A stretch of 35,379 bases of DNA from Treponema sp. GTDB taxonomy: Bacteria > Spirochaetota > Spirochaetia > Treponematales > Breznakiellaceae. Below, piece after piece: positions 16,536 through 23,811 of the stretch. The DNA lies in the NCBI GenBank assembly GCA_031255285.1, contig JAIRSU010000093.1, positions 1 through 35,379 of the forward strand. Direction: 5' to 3'. Each line of letters starts with the position of its first letter. The stretch's first letter is position 1. The position numbers and the translations under genes are program-made. The notes under the pieces are model-generated. The model worked only from the letters and a program-made list of their open reading frames with translations. It did not search any database and was not told the origin of the DNA.

Positions 16536-18011
16536 ATGAAAGAATTAACCCCGCGCGAGATAGTCGCGGAACTTGATAAGTACATTGTAGGGCAAAAAAA
16601 AGCCAAGCGTGCTGTCGCAGTTGCTCTGAGGAATCGTATGCGGAGACTCAAGCTGGAGGATGGTATAAAAGAGGACATCACTCCGAAGAATATCCTCATG
16701 ATTGGTCCTACTGGCGTTGGAAAGACAGAAATTGCGAGGCGGCTTGCGAAATTGGCAGAATCACCATTCATCAAAGTAGAGGCTACCAAATATACAGAAG
16801 TAGGTTACGTGGGGCGGGATGTGGAGTCTATGATTCGAGATATCATGTCTGTGGGAGTCGCGATGGTGAAGCAGGAAATGCAGAAATCTGTGGAGAGTGA
16901 AGCCGAAAAACATACGGAAGAAGCCCTTCTGGACCTTCTCTTCCCCAAGAAAAAAAAGCAGAAAGAAAAACAACATGGTCCCACGGTGAGACCGGTAGGT
17001 GCTTTTTCATTGAACCCAGAAGAGGGTTCTGGTGCATCCATAATGGGAACAGCCATACAGGTCGGTATTCCCATATTTGACAAGAGAGGCAAAAGCAAGT
17101 CTGAGGAGTCGTCCCCAGAGACTCTCGAAGATGTTGCCGCGAAGGAAAGACTTCGCGAAATGCTTCGCGCGGGCAAGCTAGAAGACAAGATGGTGGAAAT
17201 TTCCGTGAGTCAGAATTTTCAGTTTCCAGGTATAGAAATGATGGGGAGCGGTTTCGAAGACATGGAGTCTAGCCTCTCTGGTATTTTTAACACTTTTGGA
17301 GGGAACCAGAAGCGTAAGCGGGTGACAGTTGCCCGGGCTCGTGAAATCGTTATGGCAGAAGAAATTGACAAGCTTATTGATCGCGAGAAAGTCAGCGAGG
17401 AGGCTAAAAAGAGAGTTGAACAGACCGGGATCATATTTATAGATGAAATTGATAAAATCGCCGCAAAAAATGAACGCAGCGGAGGTCCTGACGTGTCCCG
17501 TGAGGGTGTTCAGCGCGACATTCTTCCCATTGTGGAAGGTGCGACTGTGAATACTAAATGGGGACAAGTAAATACCGACCACATCCTTTTCATTGCGGCG
17601 GGTGCATTTAATGTCTCGAAACCCTCAGATCTGATTCCTGAATTACAGGGGCGTTTTCCACTCCGTGTGGAGCTAGAGTCTTTGGGCAAAGCAGATTTCC
17701 TCCGTATATTAACAGAACCAAAAAATGCTCTCACTAAGCAGTACACAGAACTACTCAAGACGGAAAATGTAGAGATAGAATTTACGAATGATGCTATTGA
17801 ACGACTCGCGGATCTTGCGGCAGAGGTCAACTCAAAGCTAGAAAACATCGGGGCGCGGCGGCTTCATACCATTATGGAAGCCCTGCTTGATGAACTTTCT
17901 TTCGATGCGCCCGATATCGCTCCAACAAAGGTTATTATCACTGAACAATACGTGAACGAAGAACTCATTGACTTGGTGAAGGATCAAGATCTGGGTAAGT
18001 ATATTCTATAA
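16536..18011 (+). CDS. hslU: HslU (ClpY) AAA+ unfoldase of the HslVU protease
   Basis: HslU unfolds substrates with ATP and feeds them into HslV. The 491-residue protein has Walker A GPTGVGKT (residues 57-64), Walker B with the IFIDEIDKIA block (Asp303-Glu304), and the pore-loop region near ATKYTEVGYVGRDVESM. The intermediate (I) domain is long and charged (KKKKQKEKQ and SKSEESSPETLED stretches), making the protein somewhat longer than the common 440-470. The chain ends in DLGKYIL, and the last residues of HslU normally dock into HslV. AGGAG lies 7 bases before the ATG. Confidence 0.96.
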   Translation: MKELTPREIVAELDKYIVGQKKAKRAVAVALRNRMRRLKLEDGIKEDITPKNILMIGPTGVGKTEIARRLAKLAESPFIKVEATKYTEVGYVGRDVESMIRDIMSVGVAMVKQEMQKSVESEAEKHTEEALLDLLFPKKKKQKEKQHGPTVRPVGAFSLNPEEGSGASIMGTAIQVGIPIFDKRGKSKSEESSPETLEDVAAKERLREMLRAGKLEDKMVEISVSQNFQFPGIEMMGSGFEDMESSLSGIFNTFGGNQKRKRVTVARAREIVMAEEIDKLIDREKVSEEAKKRVEQTGIIFIDEIDKIAAKNERSGGPDVSREGVQRDILPIVEGATVNTKWGQVNTDHILFIAAGAFNVSKPSDLIPELQGRFPLRVELESLGKADFLRILTEPKNALTKQYTELLKTENVEIEFTNDAIERLADLAAEVNSKLENIGARRLHTIMEALLDELSFDAPDIAPTKVIITEQYVNEELIDLVKDQDLGKYIL

Positions 18012-18023
18012 AAGACGGAAGTT

Positions 18024-18224
18024 ATGTTTACTGTAGACGAAGAGGGCAAAGACTATCACTTTCGCGAACAGCGGTTGCAATATTTGACGAATGACCTTTT
18101 CTTTCCTGAAATGTTCGTAGCATGTCCATTAATCGGAATTTTTTGCATGAAGGGGCGCCGAGGGCACCCTGAGCAAAAAATCCACAAGTGCAACAGGCTG
18201 CTAGAAGAGCGCCGGCTTGTATGA
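18024..18224 (+). CDS. Doubtful small ORF between hslU and the argA pseudogene
   Basis: A 66-codon frame begins with an ATG only 13 bases after hslU and has GGAAG unusually close (2 bases) upstream. The sequence (MFTVDEEGKDYHFREQRLQ...) matches no family I know, and its second half is unlike a normal domain. It may be a remnant of a gene lost with argA. The rest of 18012-18252 shows no other gene. Confidence 0.25.
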   Translation: MFTVDEEGKDYHFREQRLQYLTNDLFFPEMFVACPLIGIFCMKGRRGHPEQKIHKCNRLLEERRLV

Positions 18225-18246
18225 CCGGTCTTCTCCGTATTAAAAT
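18217..18246 (+). promoter_or_regulatory. Predicted promoter of the argA pseudogene, leaderless geometry
   Basis: TTGTAT (18217-18222), 18 bp, TAAAAT (18241-18246), 6 bases, ATG at 18253. The promoter appears intact although the gene is dead. Confidence 0.45.
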
Positions 18247-18252
18247 ATAATT

Positions 18253-18769
18253 ATGAATCACTCACTTCAAAACCATGTAGACCTTATCAGGGAGGTGTTT
18301 CATTATCAAAGCCGTTTTGACGGTTCCACTATGGTTTTCAAGATCGATTTTCCGGTAACCGAAGACCCAAGTTTTCCTACATTGATGAAGGATATTGCGC
18401 TGTTGACTCAGACAGGATTTAGGGTTGTTATCGTTCCCCGGGGCCAAGGAATGGATAGACGCGGTACTGCGGAAAATACGATTGCGGGGAATATACGGAT
18501 AACTACAAAGGAATCGATTCCCTTTGTGGAAATGGCGGCTTTTCATGTAGTGACACGGTTTATGACCGCGCCCTTTCCGTCAACCATATTGACGCGGTAA
18601 TCGGAAATCTAGTCAGGGCGCGCTGACTGGGCGTGGTTGACGGTCTTTTGATATGAAACATACGAAACATACCGGTACGGTAGACAAAATTTATACCAAT
18701 TCCTTCAATCATTTTCTCGATCAGGGAACGGTTCCTATACTCCCCTGTATAGGCTGGAGCCCTTCATAG
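18253..18769 (+). pseudogene. argA: Decayed N-acetylglutamate synthase (argA), amino-acid-kinase domain
   Basis: The intact gene would make N-acetylglutamate, the first step of arginine synthesis. The opening frame reads like treponemal ArgA (FHYQSRFDGSTMVFKIDF, then FPTLMKDIALL and TGFRVVIVP). At about 18438 an extra C (CCCC for CCC) shifts the frame; the shifted frame continues GAKEWIDAVLRK. A compensating shift restores RITTKESIPFVEMAAFH. From 18579 another frame gives VNHIDAVIGNLVRAR, an in-frame TGA (18624-18626), then LGVVDG. A third frame gives HTGTVDKIYTNSFNHFLDQG and TVPILPCIGWSPS, stopping at 18767-18769. The C-terminal acetyltransferase domain is missing. Several independent lesions make this a clear pseudogene rather than a sequencing error. 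Confidence 0.8.
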
Positions 18770-18984
18770 TACGTTTTCATGTTCGCCAAGATTCCCATGT
18801 ACATTATTACAATACGATTGATAGACATAAAAGCAAACTTTTACGTTAGAGAATCTAGCATACACAACGGGTGTCCGATTTCAAGTTTAAATCTCATGCG
18901 CTTTGAGAAGCAGGACTTTAACACTCGCAATAGTTATCATGCTTTTCAAAGCATTTCTGTTACTTGCCAATGTATTGGTAGGGT

Positions 18985-19941
18985 TTATTTTTTCAGAGTG
19001 TCGAATCGCGTTTTGCGAAACTGGGTGGTATCTGATATCTGGTACTTGGCCTCGAATTTATTGACATTGTTTATGCGGCTATTCACTGAAGGATGGGTTT
19101 TCCCGAAACCGACTTGCTCTTGTCCATGGGTGTGTTGTTTCAACACATTGAGCATATCGAGGATAGCCGAAGGTCTGTAGCCTGCGTCTGCTAAGAGAGT
19201 GTGCGCGGCCATATCCGCTTGGAATTCTTGGTCTTGGGTATACCCGTTGGTAATCATGGTGGTTACCATTTCCCGAATGGAACTGCTGAAAATCCGCGTG
19301 AGTTCGGGGATACCTGCGGTTTCCATGGCGACATCTGCCGCATAAGCGGCCGCGGCGTGGAGTATTCCGATAAACCGCTGATCCTTCACTGAGTCGATGC
19401 CGTGGTGGAGTTGAATGTGTGCCAGTTCATGGGCAAGCACCGCAGCCAGGGCGTCTTCGGAATTGGCGCACGCCAAAAGCCCACGGGTAATAAAAACGTG
19501 TCCCCCCGGCGTAGAGAATGCGTTGATTTCCTGACTGTCAAGTACGATCGCATGGTATCCATTGTAAATATCCGGCCGCGGCGAATTGATTGCCAGAACC
19601 ATTAATATTTTATTGATATAGATGATTAAATCCGTATTACTGGCGTAGATTTTGTATTTTGATAAAATGTTTGCGGCAACCGCCCGTCCGATGTAGTATT
19701 CTTCGACAGGGGTGATTTCTTCACTCGCTTTAAGAGCATTGTCCATCCTATTAAGGGCGTCACTAACGACCGAGTCGAAATCTACAGTCGATGCCCCTGT
19801 ACCAGAATTTTTTGCCTGTGCCATCGTGGCTCCGGACGTATGTTTTGCGATGTCGCCCGAACTAACAGTTGACACACTCACGCACCCGGTATGCATCAAC
19901 AACATTAAACAACACGTCAAACCAAATGCAATATATTTCAT
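18985..19941 (-). CDS. M48 family metalloprotease, lipoprotein
   Basis: This 318-residue zinc protease has a lipoprotein signal ending in LLMHTGC (Cys20), so it is probably anchored in the envelope facing the periplasm. The catalytic HELAH motif is at residues 171-175 and the third ligand Glu239 lies in QEFQADMAA, as in M48 proteases of the BepA/LoiP type that act in outer-membrane quality control. Upstream are the typical INAFSTPGGHVFITRGLL strands. AAGGAG precedes the ATG, and the ATG overlaps the stop of the SH3 gene by one base (TAATG), so the two are coupled. Substrate is unknown. Downstream is the argA pseudogene on the other strand. Confidence 0.92.
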   Translation of the reverse strand: MKYIAFGLTCCLMLLMHTGCVSVSTVSSGDIAKHTSGATMAQAKNSGTGASTVDFDSVVSDALNRMDNALKASEEITPVEEYYIGRAVAANILSKYKIYASNTDLIIYINKILMVLAINSPRPDIYNGYHAIVLDSQEINAFSTPGGHVFITRGLLACANSEDALAAVLAHELAHIQLHHGIDSVKDQRFIGILHAAAAYAADVAMETAGIPELTRIFSSSIREMVTTMITNGYTQDQEFQADMAAHTLLADAGYRPSAILDMLNVLKQHTHGQEQVGFGKTHPSVNSRINNVNKFEAKYQISDTTQFRKTRFDTLKK

Positions 19942-20426
19942 TACTTTTCTCCTTCTTCATCGCCTTTGAGATGACCTTCGCCAATGAAATTCTTCAAGAG
20001 TTCATCCGGAATAACGAGCTTTTCCATTTCATCGACAAGGTTATAGTCAAGGTTCATATTTTCCGATTTGTAGGTATTTTCAACCTCTTCGTTGAATCCT
20101 TTCCCGGCTAAAGCGATTTCCTTTGCCGACGCGGAGGTCGAACTACTGGTTGCCGTGATACGTTTACTTGTCAAATTTGCCATTTGCATCCATCCGCTGA
20201 CCTGCAGGGAGACGGATTGAACTTCAGCCCATTTCCCATTCACATTAAGAATCTTAACTGGAGTTCCATAAGTAAGAGCGGGTTTTACACTTGGCGCGAA
20301 AGCCCATGCAGAAGATTTTAGCGATACCATTTTTACTGCGATATACATCGTAGAGTCTTTTGTCTGTGCAAAGATCCCGCCTATAGCAAGGAGTCCTACT
20401 GCGAATAAAACAGAAATCCGTTTCAT
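19941..20426 (-). CDS. Secreted SH3-domain protein paired with the M48 protease
   Basis: The frame is open to 20510, but the ATG at 20426 is chosen: GAGGTG is at the right distance and a signal peptide (MKRISVLFAVGLLAIGGIFAQ) starts there. The mature part (161 residues in total) has an SH3b-like domain (YIAVKMVSLKSSAWAFAPS through GTPVKILNVNGKWAEVQSVS), a Ser/Thr/Ala linker and an acidic helical tail. The one-base overlap with the M48 gene suggests the product helps target or regulate that protease. The exact binding partner is not known. Confidence 0.8.
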   Translation of the reverse strand: MKRISVLFAVGLLAIGGIFAQTKDSTMYIAVKMVSLKSSAWAFAPSVKPALTYGTPVKILNVNGKWAEVQSVSLQVSGWMQMANLTSKRITATSSSTSASAKEIALAGKGFNEEVENTYKSENMNLDYNLVDEMEKLVIPDELLKNFIGEGHLKGDEEGEK

Positions 20427-20459
20427 ACTACACCTCATAAATAAATATTCATTATATGT

Positions 20460-20488
20460 ATAATAACACACAATTGTTTGAAAAACAA
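20460..20488 (-). promoter_or_regulatory. Predicted promoter of the SH3-M48 operon
   Basis: Minus strand: TTGTTT (20488-20483), 17 bp, TATTAT (20465-20460). A leader of about 25-30 nt with GAGGTG follows. Confidence 0.5.
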
Positions 20489-20510
20489 GAGGATGCTTAT
20501 AATAAAGCAC

Positions 20511-21296
20511 TCACCTACGGCCGATCCCGAAAAATTCACAACTGTTCTGGAATGTCTCCGCAGACAGTTCTGTGAGGGGCTTACTGAGCGCCGCAGACAC
20601 TATTCCCGCTATGTGAACCAAATTTGCCGGCGTGTTGCGGCTTTGCGCGTAGGGTAGGGAACGGGGTGTGAGAAATGGAGAGTCTGTCTCAAGCATGAGT
20701 CTGTCTGTCGGTATGTATTTAAGCAGGGTCAGAAGGTGTTCGCCACGGCGCTCGTCACACACCCAGCCGGTGATTCCGATATAACAGTCCAGCTCCAAAT
20801 ACTTAAACAGCTCTCTTTCCTGTCCAGTGAAGCAATGTACGACTTTTTTGATGTTCTTGGGACAATTCTGTTCAAGAATAGATACAAAGTCATCGAAAGC
20901 ATCCCGTTCATGTAGAAAAAGCGGCATATTAAGTTCACAAGCCAACAAAACTTGTTTCTCAAACCACTCTCTCTGAACCGGGCGTGGTGAATAGTCGCGG
21001 TTATAATCCAAGCCGCACTCACCTATAGCAACAACTTCCGGGAACTGCGCTAGTTCTCTCAACCTCGGTATGGTACCTGCATCGCAGTCGCGTGCTTCAT
21101 GCGGATGCACGCCGGCAGTTGCAAAACACCTCCCCGGTAAGCCAGCCGCATAATCGTATGCACCACAGCTTTCTTTTATACTCGTTCCTGTGACGATAAG
21201 CGGACAGACCCCCGCCTTTTCAGCGGCCGCGACCACTGTGTCCCTATCCTTGCCAAAAGATGGGTGGGTAAGATTTACCCCTATATCAATAAGCAT
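20511..21296 (-). CDS. tatD: TatD family metal-dependent 3'-5' nuclease
   Basis: TatD is a TIM-barrel hydrolase with 3'-5' DNase activity. The 261-residue product matches the classical TatD subgroup: MLIDIGVNLTHPSFGKDRD at the start, STAGVHPHE-type FATAGVHPHEARDCD, VVAIGECGLDYNRDYS with the metal Glu, HCFTGQERE, and GITGWVCDERRG followed by MLETDSPFLTPR. The frame extends upstream to a TTG at 21332, but that TTG is part of a TTGACA -35 box. The ATG at 21296 gives the exact family N-terminus. No Shine-Dalgarno is present and the ATG follows a -10-like box by 7 bases, so a leaderless mRNA is predicted. Confidence 0.93.
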   Translation of the reverse strand: MLIDIGVNLTHPSFGKDRDTVVAAAEKAGVCPLIVTGTSIKESCGAYDYAAGLPGRCFATAGVHPHEARDCDAGTIPRLRELAQFPEVVAIGECGLDYNRDYSPRPVQREWFEKQVLLACELNMPLFLHERDAFDDFVSILEQNCPKNIKKVVHCFTGQERELFKYLELDCYIGITGWVCDERRGEHLLTLLKYIPTDRLMLETDSPFLTPRSLPYAQSRNTPANLVHIAGIVSAALSKPLTELSAETFQNSCEFFGIGRR

Positions 21297-21303
21297 ATTT
21301 TTT

Positions 21304-21332
21304 ATTTTGTGACTCTTTACGGATATTGTCAA
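21304..21332 (-). promoter_or_regulatory. Predicted tatD promoter, leaderless geometry
   Basis: Minus strand: consensus TTGACA (21332-21327), 17 bp, CAAAAT (21309-21304), 7 bases, ATG at 21296. No Shine-Dalgarno between. Confidence 0.5.
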
Positions 21333-21396
21333 GCTTTCTCATCTTCTCGGTATTACTGCCTGCCTATGCAGGCGACCTTACATGAGCGGTCGTCTA

Positions 21397-22176
21397 TTAT
21401 TTCAAGTATTTGTTGCGAAATGCGCTTAAAACCGTCCTCATGGGAGGGTCGAGGCGGTTTTCGGCAAAGACTGCGAGTTCAGTTGGGACCCCTTTGTAGA
21501 AAGCCTCAGCGATACCGCCCGTGATACAGGCGAGTGTGTCCGTATCTCCGCCTATGGAAACCGCAAGTTTCATAGCATGGAGAAAGTCTTCGCTTTCCAG
21601 AAACACAATTACCGCTTCCGGCACAGTTCTTTGACAACTCTCGTTGAATCGGTAAGCTGGACGGATTTCAACAATCGTCCTGTCAAGGTCGTAGTCAAAT
21701 TTCTGTTCAATATGAGACTTTATTTCCTGTTTAGACGCGCCTGTGCGGGCGAGGAAGACGGCCGCACAGGTCGCTTGAGCACCCTTTACACCTTCAGGAT
21801 GATTATGGGTGAATTCTGCGGAACGCTTCGCCTGCGCCATTGTCTCTTCCAGTGTCTCAAACGCCCAGCCAATCGGTGAGACCCGCATTGCGGAGCCATT
21901 TCCCCAACTGTTATACGGTTTTTTCTCCTTCACGGCAAGCCACTGTATGAATCTGCTCCCATATCCAGACCATGGATAACGATTCCCCCAATCGTCAGCC
22001 GCATCCGCATAGTCTTTACCAGTCAGAATCGCATCCGCTACGGCTATCGTCATTACGCTGTCGTCAGTGAACTTCGCATCTGTATTGAAAAGCTCGACTT
22101 CTTCCGGGTGTTCCGTCTTAAAGTTATTAAATTCATAAACAGAACCGATAATATCGCCGACTATTGCCCCTAACAT
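21397..22176 (-). CDS. ADP-ribosylglycohydrolase family protein (DraG/ARH-like)
   Basis: The 259-residue protein belongs to the all-helical, di-magnesium ADP-ribosyl hydrolase family that removes ADP-ribose from proteins or hydrolyses related nucleotides. It starts with the family signature MLGAIVGDIIGSVYEF. Metal-binding motifs are FTDDSVMT near residue 37-44 and GGDTDTLACITGG near residues 209-221. DraG controls nitrogenase in some bacteria, but no nif or draT gene is seen here, so the substrate is open. GAGGGGAG lies 3 bases before the ATG. It is separated from tatD by about 100 bases on the same strand. Confidence 0.9.
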   Translation of the reverse strand: MLGAIVGDIIGSVYEFNNFKTEHPEEVELFNTDAKFTDDSVMTIAVADAILTGKDYADAADDWGNRYPWSGYGSRFIQWLAVKEKKPYNSWGNGSAMRVSPIGWAFETLEETMAQAKRSAEFTHNHPEGVKGAQATCAAVFLARTGASKQEIKSHIEQKFDYDLDRTIVEIRPAYRFNESCQRTVPEAVIVFLESEDFLHAMKLAVSIGGDTDTLACITGGIAEAFYKGVPTELAVFAENRLDPPMRTVLSAFRNKYLK

Positions 22177-22234
22177 TTCTCCCCTCTTTAATTTGTTTAT
22201 CGCAATCCATACGCGATGCGCGTATGAAGGCGTA

Positions 22235-22627
22235 TTATGGCTTTAATCCTTCAATATCCCATTGCGGAGGTATCTTTACAGGACGACCGCTGGAGTCCAC
22301 GAAAACCCATGTTACTTTAGCGTCTACGATTTCATCTTCGCCACAGAGGATTTTTTGAGTGATGATGCCGCTTACCGCTCCTTTCTTTACAGGGCGCGAG
22401 ATAATGCGTAATTTGTCGTCGACCTTCGCGGGTTTCTTATAGTCGATTTCTACGCGGGCGATAAATACTCCGTAACCAGCCTCTATAGCGGAAGGATAGT
22501 CAAAACCTATCTGTTTAAGAAATTCGTAACGTGCATATTCCAAATAATTGAGGTAATTCGCGTTATTGACGTGCCGATAACTGTCGCACTCATACGTGCG
22601 GACTTGTAATTCACATTCGGTAATCAT
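22235..22627 (-). CDS. Acyl-CoA thioesterase, YbgC/4HBT hot-dog family
   Basis: The 130-residue single hot-dog domain has the YbgC-type motif at residues ~10-36 (YECDSYRHVNNANYLNYLEY), in which the Asp acts in catalysis and the HVNNANY turn caps the long helix. Such enzymes cleave short acyl-CoA or acyl-ACP thioesters. The ATG at 22627 has no Shine-Dalgarno and lies 6 bases after TAAAAT of a well-formed promoter, so it is predicted to be leaderless. It is divergent from the ABC ATPase gene at 22717. Confidence 0.88.
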   Translation of the reverse strand: MITECELQVRTYECDSYRHVNNANYLNYLEYARYEFLKQIGFDYPSAIEAGYGVFIARVEIDYKKPAKVDDKLRIISRPVKKGAVSGIITQKILCGEDEIVDAKVTWVFVDSSGRPVKIPPQWDIEGLKP

Positions 22628-22633
22628 GACGGT

Positions 22634-22662
22634 ATTTTAGTATAAGTATCAATATATTTCAA
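22634..22662 (-). promoter_or_regulatory. Predicted thioesterase promoter, leaderless geometry
   Basis: Minus strand: TTGAAA (22662-22657), 17 bp, TAAAAT (22639-22634), 6 bases (ACCGTC), ATG at 22627. Confidence 0.55.
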
Positions 22663-22716
22663 CAGGCGAGGACTGTTGGACAACTTCGCAACGGGTACTG
22701 TTTGGAGGATGGACGT

Positions 22717-23673
22717 GTGAGTGTCTATAACGCCTTACGAAAGCCGTCCGGCAGACTCCACCTGCTTGACAAAGCGGGTGTGATTATTGATACTTTAAGC
22801 GTGAGTAGTGAAGACATCACCTATATATATGTTACAAGCTGTGAGCCTCCTTCTTCGAGTGAATGCCTTTCTCCCCAGTCCGAGGCAACCTATATTTGGG
22901 TAACGAGTCTTGACGAACCTGAAAAAGAGGAACCTTCTATAGTCGAAGAGCACCTGCTTTCCGTTACCAATCTCTACAAACGATTCGGCAGAAAAGAAGT
23001 TGTTCATGGCGTCAACTTTTCCATGCGTAACGGGCAGGTAGTAGGGCTTTTGGGACCAAACGGCGCGGGCAAGACTACAACTTTCTATATGATAGTGGGT
23101 TTCTACCACCCGACTATCGGTAAAGTAACTATGGATGATATTGATATAACCCGCAAGCCCATGTACAAAAGGGCGCGGCAGGGTATTGCGTATTTGCCCC
23201 AAGAGGCGTCCATCTTCCGTAGGCTCACTGTGGAGCAGAACATCTGGGCGATTCTTGAAAGCCGTCTAGACATCAACTACAGGCAAAAGAAGCGGCGACT
23301 CGAAGAGCTTCTCAACGAATTCGGCATCGCCCGCCTGCGAAAACAGCCCGGACTGACCCTTTCCGGCGGCGAAAGACGGCGTACCGAAATAGCCCGTGCC
23401 TTGGCGACCGAACCGAAGTTTCTCCTCCTAGACGAACCTTTCGCAGGCATAGACCCCATCGCAGTCTATGAAATCAAACAGATCATCCGCAAGTTAGCCC
23501 AAAAAGGTATTGGCGTGCTTATCACTGACCACAATGTTCGCGACACTCTGGAAATCACCACCGAAGCCTATATCATCAACGCAGGGACAATAGTCGCCCG
23601 CGGAGATAGAGAAGCCATTCTCAATAATGAAATGGTAAGGCAAGTATACCTAGGAGCGGAATTCAGAATGTAG
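22717..23673 (+). CDS. lptB: LptB-type ABC transporter ATPase with N-terminal extension
   Basis: Residues ~79-318 form a full LptB ATPase: Walker [10 protein letters not shown] (113-121), Q-loop LPQEASIF, signature LSGGERRR, Walker [14 protein letters not shown] and the switch histidine in [13 protein letters not shown]. LptB drives transport of lipopolysaccharide or other lipids to the outer membrane with LptFG. LptB is normally about 240 residues; here an extra ~78 residues precede it, containing a near repeat, [10 protein letters not shown] (35-44) and [11 protein letters not shown] (58-68). The GTG at 22717 is chosen because GGAGG lies 8 bases upstream; the TTG at 22702 is the alternative. 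Whether the extension is translated depends on that start. The partner permeases are not in the window. Confidence 0.85.
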   Translation: MSVYNALRKPSGRLHLLDKAGVIIDTLSVSSEDITYIYVTSCEPPSSSECLSPQSEATYIWVTSLDEPEKEEPSIVEEHLLSVTNLYKRFGRKEVVHGVNFSMRNGQVVGLLGPNGAGKTTTFYMIVGFYHPTIGKVTMDDIDITRKPMYKRARQGIAYLPQEASIFRRLTVEQNIWAILESRLDINYRQKKRRLEELLNEFGIARLRKQPGLTLSGGERRRTEIARALATEPKFLLLDEPFAGIDPIAVYEIKQIIRKLAQKGIGVLITDHNVRDTLEITTEAYIINAGTIVARGDREAILNNEMVRQVYLGAEFRM

Positions 23674-23811
23674 TTCTGGCGCCGATGATATATTTCATAG
23701 TGACCTAAGATTATCTCTTGAAATCTCTAGAGTGATTTGCTACACTAAATTATTCTGTATACAGAAAATTCCAGTAAAACACCGTATGTTTTACGTTATT
23801 TAGGAGTAAAA

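Noticed and set aside
21297-21332. TTG start giving a 12-residue longer TatD
   Set aside because: The TTG is the first part of a consensus TTGACA -35 box, and the family N-terminus begins at the ATG at 21296.
22704-22717. Leaderless start at ATG 22709 for the ABC ATPase
   Set aside because: That ATG reaches a stop after three codons and no -35/-10 pair is correctly spaced; GGAGG plus GTG at 22717 explains the start.
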